A DNA stretch of 64,000 nucleotides, taken from Flammulina velutipes. Lineage: Eukaryota; Basidiomycota; Agaricomycetes; Agaricales; Physalacriaceae. The stretch is from contig CM022368.1 of the NCBI GenBank assembly GCA_011800155.1, positions 2,232,001 to 2,296,000 on the forward strand, in the 5' to 3' direction. Below are positions 47,075 to 58,592 of the stretch, in pieces. The notes under the pieces are model-generated. The model was not told the origin of the DNA and did no database searches. It worked only from the letters and a program-made list of their open reading frames with translations. Every line of letters begins with the position of its first letter. The stretch's first letter is position 1. A program made the translations under genes and the position numbers.

Positions 47075-48182
47075 ATGCGTATCTCTACCAAGAAACCTGC
47101 CAGCAAGACTACAGCAAAGGCTACAAGCGCTGCCAACAAGTCTCACCCATCGCCCCATCCGACATGGGTCGACATGATCAAGGTCAGCAGCGTCGACCGC
47201 CTTTACCCTAGGATCTTGGCTTACAGGCGTTAGGAATGTATCGTTGCCCATCCAGACGACGCTCGTGCTGGCGTCTCTCGCCCGACAATCAAGAAGGTGA
47301 CGACTCATCGCCTGTCTAGCACGCTGCACAGAACATTAACTCGCCATCCCTAGTTCGTTGAATCCAAGTACAAACTCGAGCTCAATGCTACTGCAAACAG
47401 TCAGCTCAGCCGTGCTATCCAGTCTGGGCATGAGAAGGGCGTCTTCGTCCTCCCCAAAGGTCCGCACGCTGTTGACATGCATCATGCGCACCATCTCACT
47501 CCCCCCAGGTCCCTCCGGCAAAGTCAAACTGGCGCCCAAGGCTCATTCGGACCCAGCAAAAGAGGTGCGTAAGACAGTCCCACCATGCGTGTAATCGCTC
47601 ATGCCGTATCCAGAACGCTAAACCCGCCGTCAAGAAGCCGACATCGACCGCCGCCGCCGTCAAGAAACCAGCAAGCAAAGCCAAACCTACTACCACCAGA
47701 CCATCTAGGACCGCCAAACCAGCTGTCGCTACCAAGGCGGCTGCTACGAAGAAGCCTGCAACCAAGACCGCTGCAAAGGCACCTGCCACCAAGGCCAAGA
47801 CACCCGCTAAAGCTGCTGCTACCACCGTCAAGAAACCGACTACGAGGAAGGCGACGGCAGCGGCACCGTCTAAAAAGACGACAGCGAGTACCAAGAAAGT
47901 TGTTGCGGCCAAGAAACCTGCCACTGTCAAGAAGGCCTCCACTGCAAAGAAAGCCGTAGTTGCGAAGAAGGTACATTCAACAAGCAGTTTGTACTATTCC
48001 CTATACTAATACCATCTTAGGCGATTGCAAAGGCCCCCGCTGCGAAGGCCAAAGCCACCAAGACAAAGGATACGACTCCTCCTAAGGCGAAGGCAGTGAA
48101 GAAGGCCAAAGCATCCCCCGCAAAGGCTCCCGCCTCGAAGAGCAAGCCATCTCCCAAGAAAGTTGCCTCCAAGAAGGCATGA
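47075..48182 (+). CDS. linker histone H1 (copy B)
   Basis: Six exons (47075-47182, 47234-47296, 47354-47459, 47509-47564, 47614-47970, 48021-48182) give 283 residues. Globular domain PHPTWVDMIKECIVAH, GVSRPTIKKFVESKYK, QLSRAIQSGHEKG, PSGKVKLAPK; then a long Lys/Ala/Pro tail ending VASKKA. Introns fall at the same codons as in copy A (after MIK / IIT, after TIKK and before NAKP), which shows common descent, plus an extra intron in the KG-PSG turn. The N-terminus (MRISTKKPASKTT) is shorter than in copy A. The promoter is the 220 bp shared with the AMP-binding gene. Confidence 0.88.
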
Positions 48183-48349
48183 AGGGGACGCTTGAATCTG
48201 GACATTTTTTTGGGCGGCTTGTATCTACATAGCTATCTTATTCTCGTTTTGTCTTGTGTAACTGTAAGCAAACTGTAAATGTAACTGTACAATGTATGTC
48301 TACTTGTCTTGAATGCCTGTAACAATCATTGAGTTGATGGCACTTGACA

Positions 48350-51300
48350 ATGAACCATGATGACGATGACCGCGTTCGCGAAATCATCAAGCAACTGCAG
48401 ACGCCTGTTGCAGATGTGCACACTTTGCTAGGTTTGTTAACAGCTCCTCTGGACTGCCTCGGTCTTTTACCGCCGCGATTTCGACCCGACAATGTACATC
48501 CGCTTCCTGACGGTGCTGTTAACGTTCGCAGGCATATTCAGCCACTGCAGCGCATTCTACTGGAGGAAATCTATCCGACTTGGGAACCCATTCTAACTCA
48601 AATGAGCGCCATCACTGTGGTTGACCAGTACTTCTGTCCAGATAGTTTTCATTGCGTCCTTGCCGTGTCTGGATCCATAGCTTTACAGGCCATCTCCACG
48701 CTACTATCCACAAAACTGTCCAGTTACTCCGTCCTGTTGTTGGAGAGATTAACTCGACATTATCCGATTGATAGGATGTATCAAGCAATTGTTCCAGAGC
48801 ATCACAAAACTATCACCTGGGAAGACTATATCCAAAATAGTGTGGCGATTCCTGCAAAGGTTGCCAATCATGTTGGCGATGGAGAATTGCCTTCTATCCT
48901 CCGGCAAGGAAACTATTTCCGCCATATGTTTCTGCGCTTCGACGCACTGGTGGCAGCCGTGTGCCCTAACACTCCAGCGAGAACCAGTCAGTCAATTTCT
49001 TTTTGGTTTCCTTCAATTTCCTCACGCCCTATTCGAGCTGCGCTGAATTCTCTAACCTTCGTCATTACGAAATGGGTTCACTTGGGCTTATTTCCTGCCA
49101 CACCACCCGCTCTACCTTCCGAATCGTCATTTTTCCAAACGGTCCTGCCTTCTATGAGGCACCATGTTCTCCAGCAAAACCGGGAGTATCTGGAATATTG
49201 GTCAGGAATCGTCTTTGCGATTCCATCAATGATTACATCGCAGACCGTTCTGGCGTCGTTGTTTGGGTCACTGGAGAGGAAGGACTTTGGTCTGGCAGAC
49301 GAGCATTGGCAAAAAGTTACAATCAAAAAGGAGGCGCTCTTCCTATATGAAGTTCTTGGTGCGCCTAACGCCTACGACGGTGATCAGTTGGATCTGGTCA
49401 TTTCTGTGATCCTTGGTCGCAACTTCGAAGACGTCCAGGCCCGTGTATTCGTATGCTGGATGGCTTATAATAGTGGAACGCGAGGTAGGCTATCCTCCAC
49501 TTGAAGTTCCGTTCTTGATTCTGAACGACATCTGACAGCTCTGGAAATTTTCCTAGATGAAGTAGTCACAAAATGGTCTTTGGCGGAACACATCAAACAT
49601 TCATTGTTATCCCACCATCGATGTGGGACACCTTCTGTTCAATTCATCCTTTTTTACTGACAACGCGTTTTCAAAGATTTGACGACTCTTCTCGTTGTGG
49701 CAATTTCGTACCTTGGCTCAGAATCTCCGGTGGTTCGTGGTCTGGCTTCGGATGGTCGCTTCATCACAGGTGTAAGTACATATATTGGCCATATGGACAA
49801 GACGGTACGGATGTGCGGCATGCTCGCAGCTGAAATCGTTGCGTCCTTCTCTGGGAAGCAACTTGACTTCGGAGTATGGGATGGGGACGAACCAGGGAAA
49901 GCTTGGATCAGACAGCTTCGACGCCTTGTTGTGGCAAAGGATGGAGATACCGAATTGGACGCGGAGGAACAAGCAAGTCCGCCAATACTCTCAACGACGG
50001 AGACGGAGGTTACGAACTCGACGTCTACCATTACGGTGCAAGATTTAGGATATGACTCTGACGATTCAATCACCGGATACGCCTCGCCGTCTTCTTCGAG
50101 ATCACCTTCGCCGACGCCGTCTGAAATGGAAGAGCGGGAGAAGGATCCTAGTTTGAACGTGACTGCAAAGACCGTCCCACGACCTGTCTACCTAGCACAA
50201 CTCGGGGAACTACTTCGCGAACCTACAGCGTTCAAGCAGACAGATGGAGCGTACGATGCGGATCGTATGGAGATGGCATTGCGGGAAGGTGAAGGTTTGA
50301 TTCGGAGGAAACAATTCTTCGGAACAGAATTAGGTCAGTGTCTTGGTGAACACTCACATTCTTCTACTGACATGTCTTGTCCTTTTCTGTAGATGAGAAC
50401 GCTGTGAATCTCGTCCATGGATATCTCAATCTGCAGGACAAATTTGAGCTCGATGGATTCGAAGTTCGATGTCAAGAAGCTCTTATTGCTCTTGTGGCCT
50501 GCTGTCCCACCAAAGCAGCACCGTAAGTATTTCTTTCATGTTCGCTCTTTCGCTTTGAACCTGATAAATCTTTAGCTGTGTCGCCGAGGAATTCTTCAAG
50601 AATCAATACTCAATCCAGCAGCGATACATGATGCTGAATGCTCTTGTTATGGGTGCTCGTCAGCTTAGTGGTCAGCTACCACAAACATCACCCTTCCCAA
50701 GCAAGCTTCTCCCTCCGGCACTACATGAAAAATATCTACCTGAGCAAGATAAAATCCCAGCATCGCGACTTTTGGACGACGGCGCTCAAGCATCCAACCC
50801 AGGAAATCGCACTCGAAGACTTCGGATGCAAAAGGCACCACTCGTGACCGAGTTATCCAAATCCACAGTGTCTACTCCTCCAAGTAGTCGAACGCACACG
50901 TTCACCTCAGTAGCCACTGAACACTTCATCGGACCACTCATGAACCGGTTTTGGCTCTTCTTGCGGGACGAGCAAGCGCGAGAGGAACGTACTGCCCATT
51001 TACACGGACGTCAACAGTACTACGGGGCGGGCAGCGGACTCATCCTCAACCCCACCGTCCTAGGCTACTTTATAAGCGCGATGACTGTGTTAGTGCACCT
51101 GGCGCGTAATGCCCTCGAATGGTCTGCTGTCGTGGCGCCTGATGTGTTGGAGCTGGCATTGGCGATTGGCACAAGACCTGTTTCTCGACTGGAGGAAGAT
51201 GAAGACCTATCAACAGAAGTTGGAGGCTCGGGTGCTTTGCGGAAACAAGCGTCGGTGCTGACAGCTGTGTTGGAACTTGTGGTGGTGGTGTTGGATGCGG

Positions 51301-51527
51301 CCATGGAGTCGGACGATGGCAGGTCTTTGAGTTTGGAGCATCCTTCGTTGATCTTGGGTGTAGGGGAGTGGGCATCCGCGTTGTTTGAGCGGCTCGACAA
51401 AGGAGAAAGAGCTCAAGGTACCGGAGGGAAGTCTGAAATCAACCTACCAAATACCTGCGCGGCAGTCGTTATCAAGGTCGACGCTTTGACTTCCAAGTGG
51501 AGGCGATCCATGATCGATGTAATATAA
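48350..51527 (+). CDS. TEL2: telomere length regulator TEL2 (TTT complex)
   Basis: Six exons (48350-48986, 49038-49484, 49539-49622, 49677-50333, 50393-50522, 50576-51527) give 968 residues. An all-helical repeat protein; characteristic blocks are FITGVSTYIGHMDKTVRMCG followed by MLAAEIVASFSG, and the C-terminal signature YSIQQRYMMLNALVMGARQL with the trailing ATEHFIGPLMNRFW. TEL2 with TTI1 and TTI2 chaperones PIKK kinases (ATM, ATR, TOR) through HSP90. An acidic Ser-rich linker (DSDDSITGYASPSSSRSPSP) between the halves matches the CK2-phosphorylated site that in yeast and human recruits R2TP. Intron 1 (51 nt) is in frame; it was removed on its good donor and acceptor. Overlaps no neighbour; the stop is 50 bp from convergent ARP8. 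Confidence 0.88.
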
Positions 51528-51577
51528 CTCAGTACATAGTGTATACATACAGGTACAATCGCTCTATCTCATACCAC

Positions 51578-54150
51578 TCAAAGGAAGAAACAACGTTCTT
51601 TTAGGCCTCGCATCCCCAGGATGCCCTGCTGGCATGTCAGTTTTGCATGATATTGGGAAGGGGGGAAGATCTTACCCAGTCTGACGGTGTTACCCAGAGC
51701 TCCGAACACCCGTCCATCTTCCCAAGCACAGCAGCGCCCTTCCAAGCAAGAACCTGAGGATCAACCTCCTTTGGCGGAGCGATAATCTGTACTTTCTCCA
51801 TATTTTGGACCAGGGGAGTCGCTATTGCTTGCAGTCGGCTTTCCAGCGCATGGTTCATGCCAGGTATACGGGCAGTGCCACCTATGATGAGTACAGCTTG
51901 AAGGTATTTGCGTATCTTTTCGTCGCCACCTGCCGCACGCGTGGAATTGAAGATTGCGACATCCAGAGGAAGTTTGCCAGCCTCAAAGACCACGTCGACG
52001 TCGTAAGCTGTTCTGTCTTCTACTGACGGAACAGGTTCTGCAGGTGTTGACTTCGCCATTTCTGGCGGATTTGTTGGCGATTCATCCCGAGTTTTCGTGT
52101 CACCGTCAATTGCCATTGCTGCGGGATCCTGAGTCGCGGAGGATTCATCTCCCTTAGATTCTAGAGGAATTGAGATGCTAGAAGGGTGACTATTCTGATG
52201 AAGGTCCTGACCTTGTACCGGAGTGATACTGGTTGGGGATGGAAACAGATGTTGGGTCGATATCATCATCGCTTGCGTCTAACAAACGCTCAACTATGAT
52301 CCTGGCATGGATGGGACAACGTACCACATTCAGGTCTTGGAATTCTACAACCTCTTCTGAGACATCTGGGTGACCATTGGGACTGAAGCCTATGCGCTTT
52401 CGATCGAACTCGATAACTCGTGGTTCAAATATGCACTTGAGAACTATGAGTTCGAAGCAAAGACTCAGAGGCAGACGGAACTTACCATGGGCGCCAATAT
52501 CACTTCGTTGTAAGCCCGTAGTCCGTACTTTTCCGTAGGTTTCCCGGGTCGACGAACGACGAAATCGTGCAAATTCAAGGCCACATCGCCCTGTGATAGC
52601 AAACAGTCACTATTATAGGCAGGGAATGAAGGCGTAAGCAGACCTCTGTTAATGTACACATCCGAAATTTGAGGTCCTCCAAAATGTTCCAGTCATACGC
52701 ATGCGCAAGATTCACCTCACGGTAAGGAAAGGCGATTCGCTCTAGTAGAACGAAGAGAAACTCGGTAATGTCATCGCCACCCATGTTGAGGGACATCCTG
52801 GAGTTGCATTGGCGCCAGAAATGGAGAGAGAGAAATGGATATACCTGCTGTCTGCTATAACTAGTCCCTCATCAACACACGCAATAGATGTAACTTTCGC
52901 TCCGATGTCAACAACACATGCATTCGATACGCCAGCACCATAAGTCGCGGCGAGTGATTCCTAGGCAGATGGTATAGGTATTCTTGATATGATGGAGGAA
53001 AGAGACCAAACTAACCTGCTGAACACATAATTGCTTGAACCCCATACCTACAAGTATGATGTGCACAAACTCCCGAATGTATGTTCGATCCCATATGTCA
53101 GGTATCACAAGAATCACGGAGAAGTTCTGTGAAATGTTTGTCTACCGATGTAGCGAGACATAACGGTACATACCTTGTAGTCTCGAGGATGTATATTCAA
53201 TTTGTTCTTCAAAGTAAACCGCAGGATGGTCTCAATATCACCGAGGATAGAACGAAAGGAAGGGTAGTCGCGCGTATTGAAATTTGGGCCATATATTGGC
53301 CATCGTACAGAATATCCAGCACGTTCGGGGTCGGCTATTCGCAACGCCTAGGAAGTGGTCAAGTACTGAGGCTGGCAAGCAATGTGCCAGGTACCTTTTC
53401 ACCGACAATGATATCTTCAGGACAAGACTCGTCCATCCACTCAGCCTGGAAGGGATCGTTGTGCTCAAGAATAATTTCAGGTTGGAAGGAGCTATTGAAT
53501 GTTGTTGCGACTTGAGGCGCGTTATGTATTGCACGCATTTTGTAGAACTTCATTCGCTCCCGCAATGAAGATGTGATCTCGGCAACCTTTGCTTCGAACT
53601 ATGGATTGGTGAATATGGTAGGTTAAGCTGATAACGAGTCACGTACTGGGTCCTCGGCAGATAGTCCGGGTTCATCGACGGGAGATACAGCATGTTTCGC
53701 CTTGCGATTCATTGGACGCGAAATATTCTCGACATAGGTAGGCGGCGAAGGCTGCTTGGTCTTTCGTGCGATAACATTTGTGATTGTTACTGGAGTAACA
53801 TCCGAGGCGCGGCCGATACGTAGATTTCTGGAGCCTGGGTGTATCACGAGCACCTGTGAACCCCGTCTTGAACGAGTTGGTATGCTTGAACAAGCACTGA
53901 CAATGTCACATACCGCTGGTCCTGTAATGTATCCTCGACTGGTTCTTTACGCTTCTGCAGTGAATTGCGATACCACAGCGTCTGGGACTCGGATTTGAGA
54001 TAGCTGGTGCTTATGTGCTTTGGATTTGGCCTGTAGACCGTTGAGTGGGGTATCAAAAATCAATACTAGAACTTGCAGCAGAGGAACATGGAACGAGGTG
54101 TATCGCAGTCCGGTGTCATCTCGCTTGACATTTGGGATGCCTCGGGGCAT
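51578..54150 (-). CDS. ARP8: actin-related protein ARP8 (INO80 complex)
   Basis: Twelve exons (54150-54073, 54017-53910, 53853-53647, 53598-53395, 53347-53174, 53126-53016, 52960-52845, 52797-52644, 52590-52486, 52435-52325, 52278-51676, 51628-51578) give 673 residues. Diagnostic blocks: KRDDTGLRYTSFHVP, TSYLKSESQTLWYRNSLQKR, YVLVIHPGSRNLRIGRASDV (actin phosphate-1 loop), ILVIPDIWDRTYIREF, NACVVDIGAKVTSIACVDEG (phosphate-2), MSLNMGGDDITEFL, and the Arp8-type ending LIIGGTARIPGMNHALESRL with CSELWVTPSDW. The Ser/Pro insert before RTAYDVD is as in other ARP8s. ARP8 binds linker DNA and actin for INO80 nucleosome sliding. The exon 1/2 junction is the least certain. Shares a 218 bp divergent promoter with NDUFV2. 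Confidence 0.93.
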
Positions 54151-54368
54151 GGTGGTGGTTGAAGAGCAAGAAGGACGAGGCGTCGAACGCGTCGGTCACG
54201 TTTGTTGGTCAGTCTGAGCACCCCGCATTCGTTTCTGCATGAATAAATGTGCGCATTCTGGTTGTTTTATGGAGGAAACAGAGTCGAGTTGGATTCGTGA
54301 ATGTAGGCGATGTGATTGGTCCATCCCACGTGGCTCCCGATCCCTCCTGCACTCAACTCTCATCTGCC

Positions 54369-55345
54369 ATGTTCTCAGCAGTCGTTCCTCGATTGACATC
54401 GCGCTCGCTGGCCAGAGGATTATCGACGACATGCGCAAGGCGCTCAGATGCCCTTTTTGTGGTGCGTCCGCTCCGTCTCTCTCTAGCACAACGTACCCAA
54501 CCGAAAACAGCACAGAGATACTCCCTACAACAACTCCAAGGTATGTCTTCCATTCCATTCAAAATGACACACTCTCATTTCTTCAAGATTGCATTCGCCT
54601 TTGACGCGGAGAACACCAAACGGGCGGAAGAAATTATCTCTAGATACCCCCCACAGTACAAGAAAGCCGCCGTCATTCCTCTCCTCGACTTGGGCCAACG
54701 GCAGAACAAGGGATGGACGAGCATTAGTGTTATGAACTACGTGGCGAAGCTCCTGGAAATGCCTCCCATGCGAGTGTACGAAGTGGCGACCTTTTACACT
54801 ATGTTTAACAGGTGCGCTGTCGCGGCCGTCTTCCGGCATGCAGAAACTTACTCAGTGCGCCAGGGAACCCATCGGCGAACACTTTGTACAAGTCTGCACC
54901 ACTACGCCGTGCATGTTGCGAGGGTCCACGGAAATCTTGAATACGGTCTGTAGTCACCTGGGCGGAATACATCCCGGCGAAACCACCAAGGACGGAAAGT
55001 TCACCGTGGTTGAGGTCGAATGCCAGGGTGCTTGCAGTAACGCTCCCATGGTCGTTATTGGCGATGATTTCTACGTGCGTTAAACTTTTCCGAGTGGTTC
55101 CTGCCTTTTGACCGCCTCTGTAGGAGGATCTTACTCCGGAAAGCACCAAACAAATCCTAAACGCCTTCGCAAAAGGAACGAAGCCAAAACCTGGCCCACA
55201 GAGCGGTCGCCAAACTTCAGAAAACTCTGCAGGCTTGACATCACTGACATCCAAAGTATGCATTTCGCCACATTTACGGACCGTTCACTCACATTTCGCG
55301 CAGCCATATGGACCGGGAGAGTTTTGTACGGCAGAGTTCCAGTGA
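54369..55345 (+). CDS. NADH dehydrogenase (complex I) 24 kDa subunit, mitochondrial
   Basis: NDUFV2/NuoE-type. Six exons (54369-54461, 54511-54540, 54588-54811, 54864-55074, 55124-55255, 55304-55345) give 243 residues, the usual size. The N-terminus ([20 protein letters not shown]) is Arg/Ser-rich without acids, a mitochondrial targeting peptide. The mature domain shows [45 protein letters not shown], and the [2Fe-2S] N1a ligands in [11 protein letters not shown] (Cys-x4-Cys) and [11 protein letters not shown] (Cys-x3-Cys). It sits in the peripheral N module next to the FMN subunit. The small 30-nt second exon was placed to restore the VHRDTPYN block. The end PYGPGEFC matches the family. Confidence 0.94.
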
Positions 55346-55432
55346 TCGTAGTATTTTTGCGAATAGACTGTGAATTATCATTGCATTTGCCAGGGTATTT
55401 CGTGCTCATTTCGCACTCCGTTAATGCTATCA

Positions 55433-57344
55433 TTAGTCGTCCCCTTCTCCGTCATCATAACCATACACCCCTTCTGTCATCTCTGGCAAGCGATTGATCA
55501 GGAAGCTAAAGGGAAAAGCTGTGAGATGATACAGTACAGGCAGAAGTCGGAAGCAAGACATACTTGACTTCTTCCTTGAGATCCTGACAATAGCGATCTG
55601 TAAAACGGTAGTCAGTGGCTGTTCAGGTCGGGTACGAATAAAAATTACCTAGCGGAAGGTCTCCTGTATCATTGCCTGTATATGCTTTCGTCAGGGAGAC
55701 CATAGGAGAGAAATGTTTGGACTAACCGAATGGCATTTCGATCTCGTCAGCGATTCCTTCAATTCCCATGAACGTGAACGCAACCACAGTCACGATGGGA
55801 ACCATGGTCCAGCCCAAATCCGAGACGAGAGTCAGAGGCAACGCAAAGAGATACAGTGTCACACATTGCTTCAGATGGATTGAGTCTGAAAATAATTGAG
55901 AAGATGTCAAAGAGTAGGATGCTTGCCCTTACAAGACACAGGAATTGGTGTGTTGGCGACACGTTCCATGGCAGACATATGGTCAACCATACTCTGTACC
56001 CTGCGCAAGATAGTAAGTCGCCAGACCTAGTGACAATCCAAAAAGTACTCACAGTTGGCTCATAGCATTGGTACCTAATCCCAGCATTGGTAACCTTGGA
56101 TTTAGATTAAATGGACAAGAGCTTACCTGCTGGGCCAACCGTTTCGAGTAATCCATCGCGTCGGAAACGGAACAGTCTGCGGGTTATTTCGTGTGCCAGG
56201 CTATACAGGTTTAGCGGCATTTGACAAAGTTGTCGACATGTCAACTCACACCAATGGAAGGGGCATCGAGTCGTCTGTCAGTGGTTCGAAGTCAATTGTG
56301 CGGTGGCCGAGAAGCGGTGTATGCTGTCCTGGAAGGTCCTTCTTGCTACGCTTGTGTCGAACGCGTTTAGTAGCGTCGGCTTTTGAGACGTTGATGGGGT
56401 CCGGCGACGAACGACCACTTCCTCCGGGGGTAGCATTTCCACTGGGACTAGTAATTGTTGAATAAATGGAACCAGTCATGTCCGTTCTAGGACCCGACAC
56501 GTTTTCGTCGAAACGGTTGAACGATGCAGGCAAAACGCCGCGGTAATCTTCGTACGCGATTCCGTCTTCACCTCGAAGATAGTGTTTCACGGCATACGAG
56601 AAAGAAAGACAGAGCTGAACTGCTTCGATCTTGCGACGGCGAAGCTGGGAACTGGTTATGGGAGTGGATGGCATTTTACCCTTTATCGTCGCCTCATGAT
56701 CTGCAGGCTGCGTGGCGACATTTACCCATATTTGACGACAAAGGTTACGGATGTTGGAGTTCATTCCAGCGAAGGCTTTTCTTCCCTCCCAGTACCGGTC
56801 ATATGATGTCCTATAGGACGCCAGTCAAAGTTGAGACCATGGGGAGGAAGAAGCTACCCACGAGTTTCTAGAATGTGGCAGTGAGTAACAGAAAGCAGAT
56901 GGAGGAATGGACATACCTGAATACGAGAATGAGACCAACTACAACCGAAAGCAGGGGGACAACCGAGTTGGTAAGTACAAGGTTGTAGCCTTTGGTGTTG
57001 GCATAGGCGATGATGGAAGCGAAGAGGGTGACTGTGATGACTGGGCCTACTATCCTAGGTATAACCTGGAGGTGCGTAAATAGGTAGTTTATTGGTGAGG
57101 TTCAGGTGAACACTTACGCTACCTTTGATGCGGAGGACGTCCGGAAGCCATGAGTACTATCCAATGTGGTCGGTTAAGAATCCAAAGGGCACGAAAGAAA
57201 GTGTATACCCGTCGAAGGTGACGTCTTTTGATTCTTGGAGCCTGAGGAACACGACTTGAGCTGCGTCCAGTTCAAAGTCAAGTCTTGACTTACCCGTAGC
57301 TTGGGAAGCACCGAAGAAAAGGAGCTCTTCATAGTCGTGGTCAT
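55433..57344 (-). CDS. bestrophin-like anion channel protein (UPF0187 type)
   Basis: Thirteen exons (57344-57294, 57241-57209, 57156-57118, 57065-56917, 56867-56862, 56810-56250, 56200-56127, 56074-56053, 56000-55933, 55885-55727, 55675-55649, 55597-55564, 55505-55433) give 431 residues. Family marks: YSWLPDVLRIKGSVIPRIVG, membrane segments VGPVITVTLFASIIAYANT and LLSVVVGLILVFR, the block NSTSYDRYWEGRKAFAGM, NIRNLCRQIWVNVA, then TPIPVSYSIHLKQCVTLYLF, PLTLVSDLGWTMVPIVTVV and GIEGIADEIEMPFG. A Ser/Pro-rich loop sits between. The end has the acidic tail YGYDDGEGDD. Probably a chloride or anion channel in an intracellular or plasma membrane. Exon 5 is a 6-nt microexon that restores the RNSTSYDRYW motif. 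87 bp from the convergent NDUFV2. Confidence 0.9.
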
Positions 57345-57539
57345 CTTGGAAACTTTACGGTCTATTGACCATGCAACTTGAACGTCGTAACAGCGAGACG
57401 ATGACGGTTACTGAACAAAGGTTGTCGACAGTTTCGATCATCATTGTACGTAACGGCCGATGACTTATTTACGATAATGTAGACAGTAGGTAGAACGCGT
57501 ATTATACTGATACAAAACAATGAGGATTACAGGAACGAG

Positions 57540-58431
57540 CTAGAATGGATTGACGCGAGGAAAGTATTGGTCCAGGAGACTGTCTCCAGCTGGAGAGCAA
57601 AGTAGAACCGGGGATTGGAGATCAAAACACGTTCGTCGTAAGCCCGAGGAGGCGCCAGCCGCTGGCGAGCCAAAACCAGAAGGAGCTTTTCTATACGACA
57701 GTCGCCTAGGAAGAACACGCACTCGGTGTGCTTGCGGAGGAGAACGACACGAACGCAGCTCAATTGGCGTGAGTCCACGAGAATACGAAGCAGTGCGGAT
57801 GTCGAGTTTTGTGTGACGCTGGAGGCAAGGAGGAGGAGATTGGGGTGTTGTAAGAATTTGATCAAGAGGTGTAAATGGAAGGTTTTCTCCTTTCACGGGT
57901 AATGAGTTGGGGAGGCCGAATGAAAGATGTCGTTGCAAAACGGGAATGTTGGTAGCAAGGCGGCGTTCTGACATAGATGGCGGAGGAAGGTGAAGGATGG
58001 GGATGCTCTGGAGGTTGTAAGAGGAAGGATACGCAGTAGTGTCCTGAGTGAAAGAGGATTCAGTTGGAGTATTGGAAACATCATCGCTGGCTACTAAAGC
58101 TTATCAGAAAGGATATCCTGAATTTGAAGAATGGATGAAGGGACCTTGGTTTGCGAAACACATCTCTATGTTCTGCATAGAACGACGCGCGGCGCTCCAG
58201 GTGGACGCGCCAAAGTTCTTGATAGCAAATCGATGTATAAGGCGGCATCGAGCACTCAGAGAGGAATTTCTCTTTCCGTGAGACGGAATGTTGATTTCTT
58301 CCATTCCTGACATCGAAATAGCGTCAGACAGTGACAATGTTCCACCGGTGCAAGGACTTACCTTGAATGTAGGCAAGGCGATTAACGCGAGAAAGGGTAG
58401 CTTTTGTTTGAGTCAAGTGGAGGCGTGGCAT
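57540..58431 (-). CDS. unrecognised protein, Ser/Pro/Arg-rich
   Basis: Function not recognised. Three exons (58431-58362, 58306-58145, 58093-57540) close in phase and give 261 residues. The chain starts with MPRLHLTQTKATLSRVNRLA, continues through a charged, Arg-rich middle and a Ser/Thr/Pro segment (SNTPTESSFTQDTTAYPSS) to an Arg/Leu/Pro-rich end. No domain, signal peptide or transmembrane span was identified. Support rests on three open exons with good splice sites and on Pro/Ser-biased codon use. An upstream in-frame ATG at 58530 would give a longer start. Other frames in this stretch are also open, so moderate confidence only. It is divergent from the 21-exon gene with a 161 bp gap. Confidence 0.5.
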
Positions 58432-58592
58432 AGTGAAAATGGAAACGCAGAGATGAGAATTGGGGTTAACGCGATGGCGGAAGGAAGACAGGCTGAGGCT
58501 GAGGTTTGCGAATCTGTCGCGACTGGTCACAATATCACCTGACTTGGCTCCGTCACGCTCTAAGCGGCTCTTTCCTCCACACCACCAGCACG

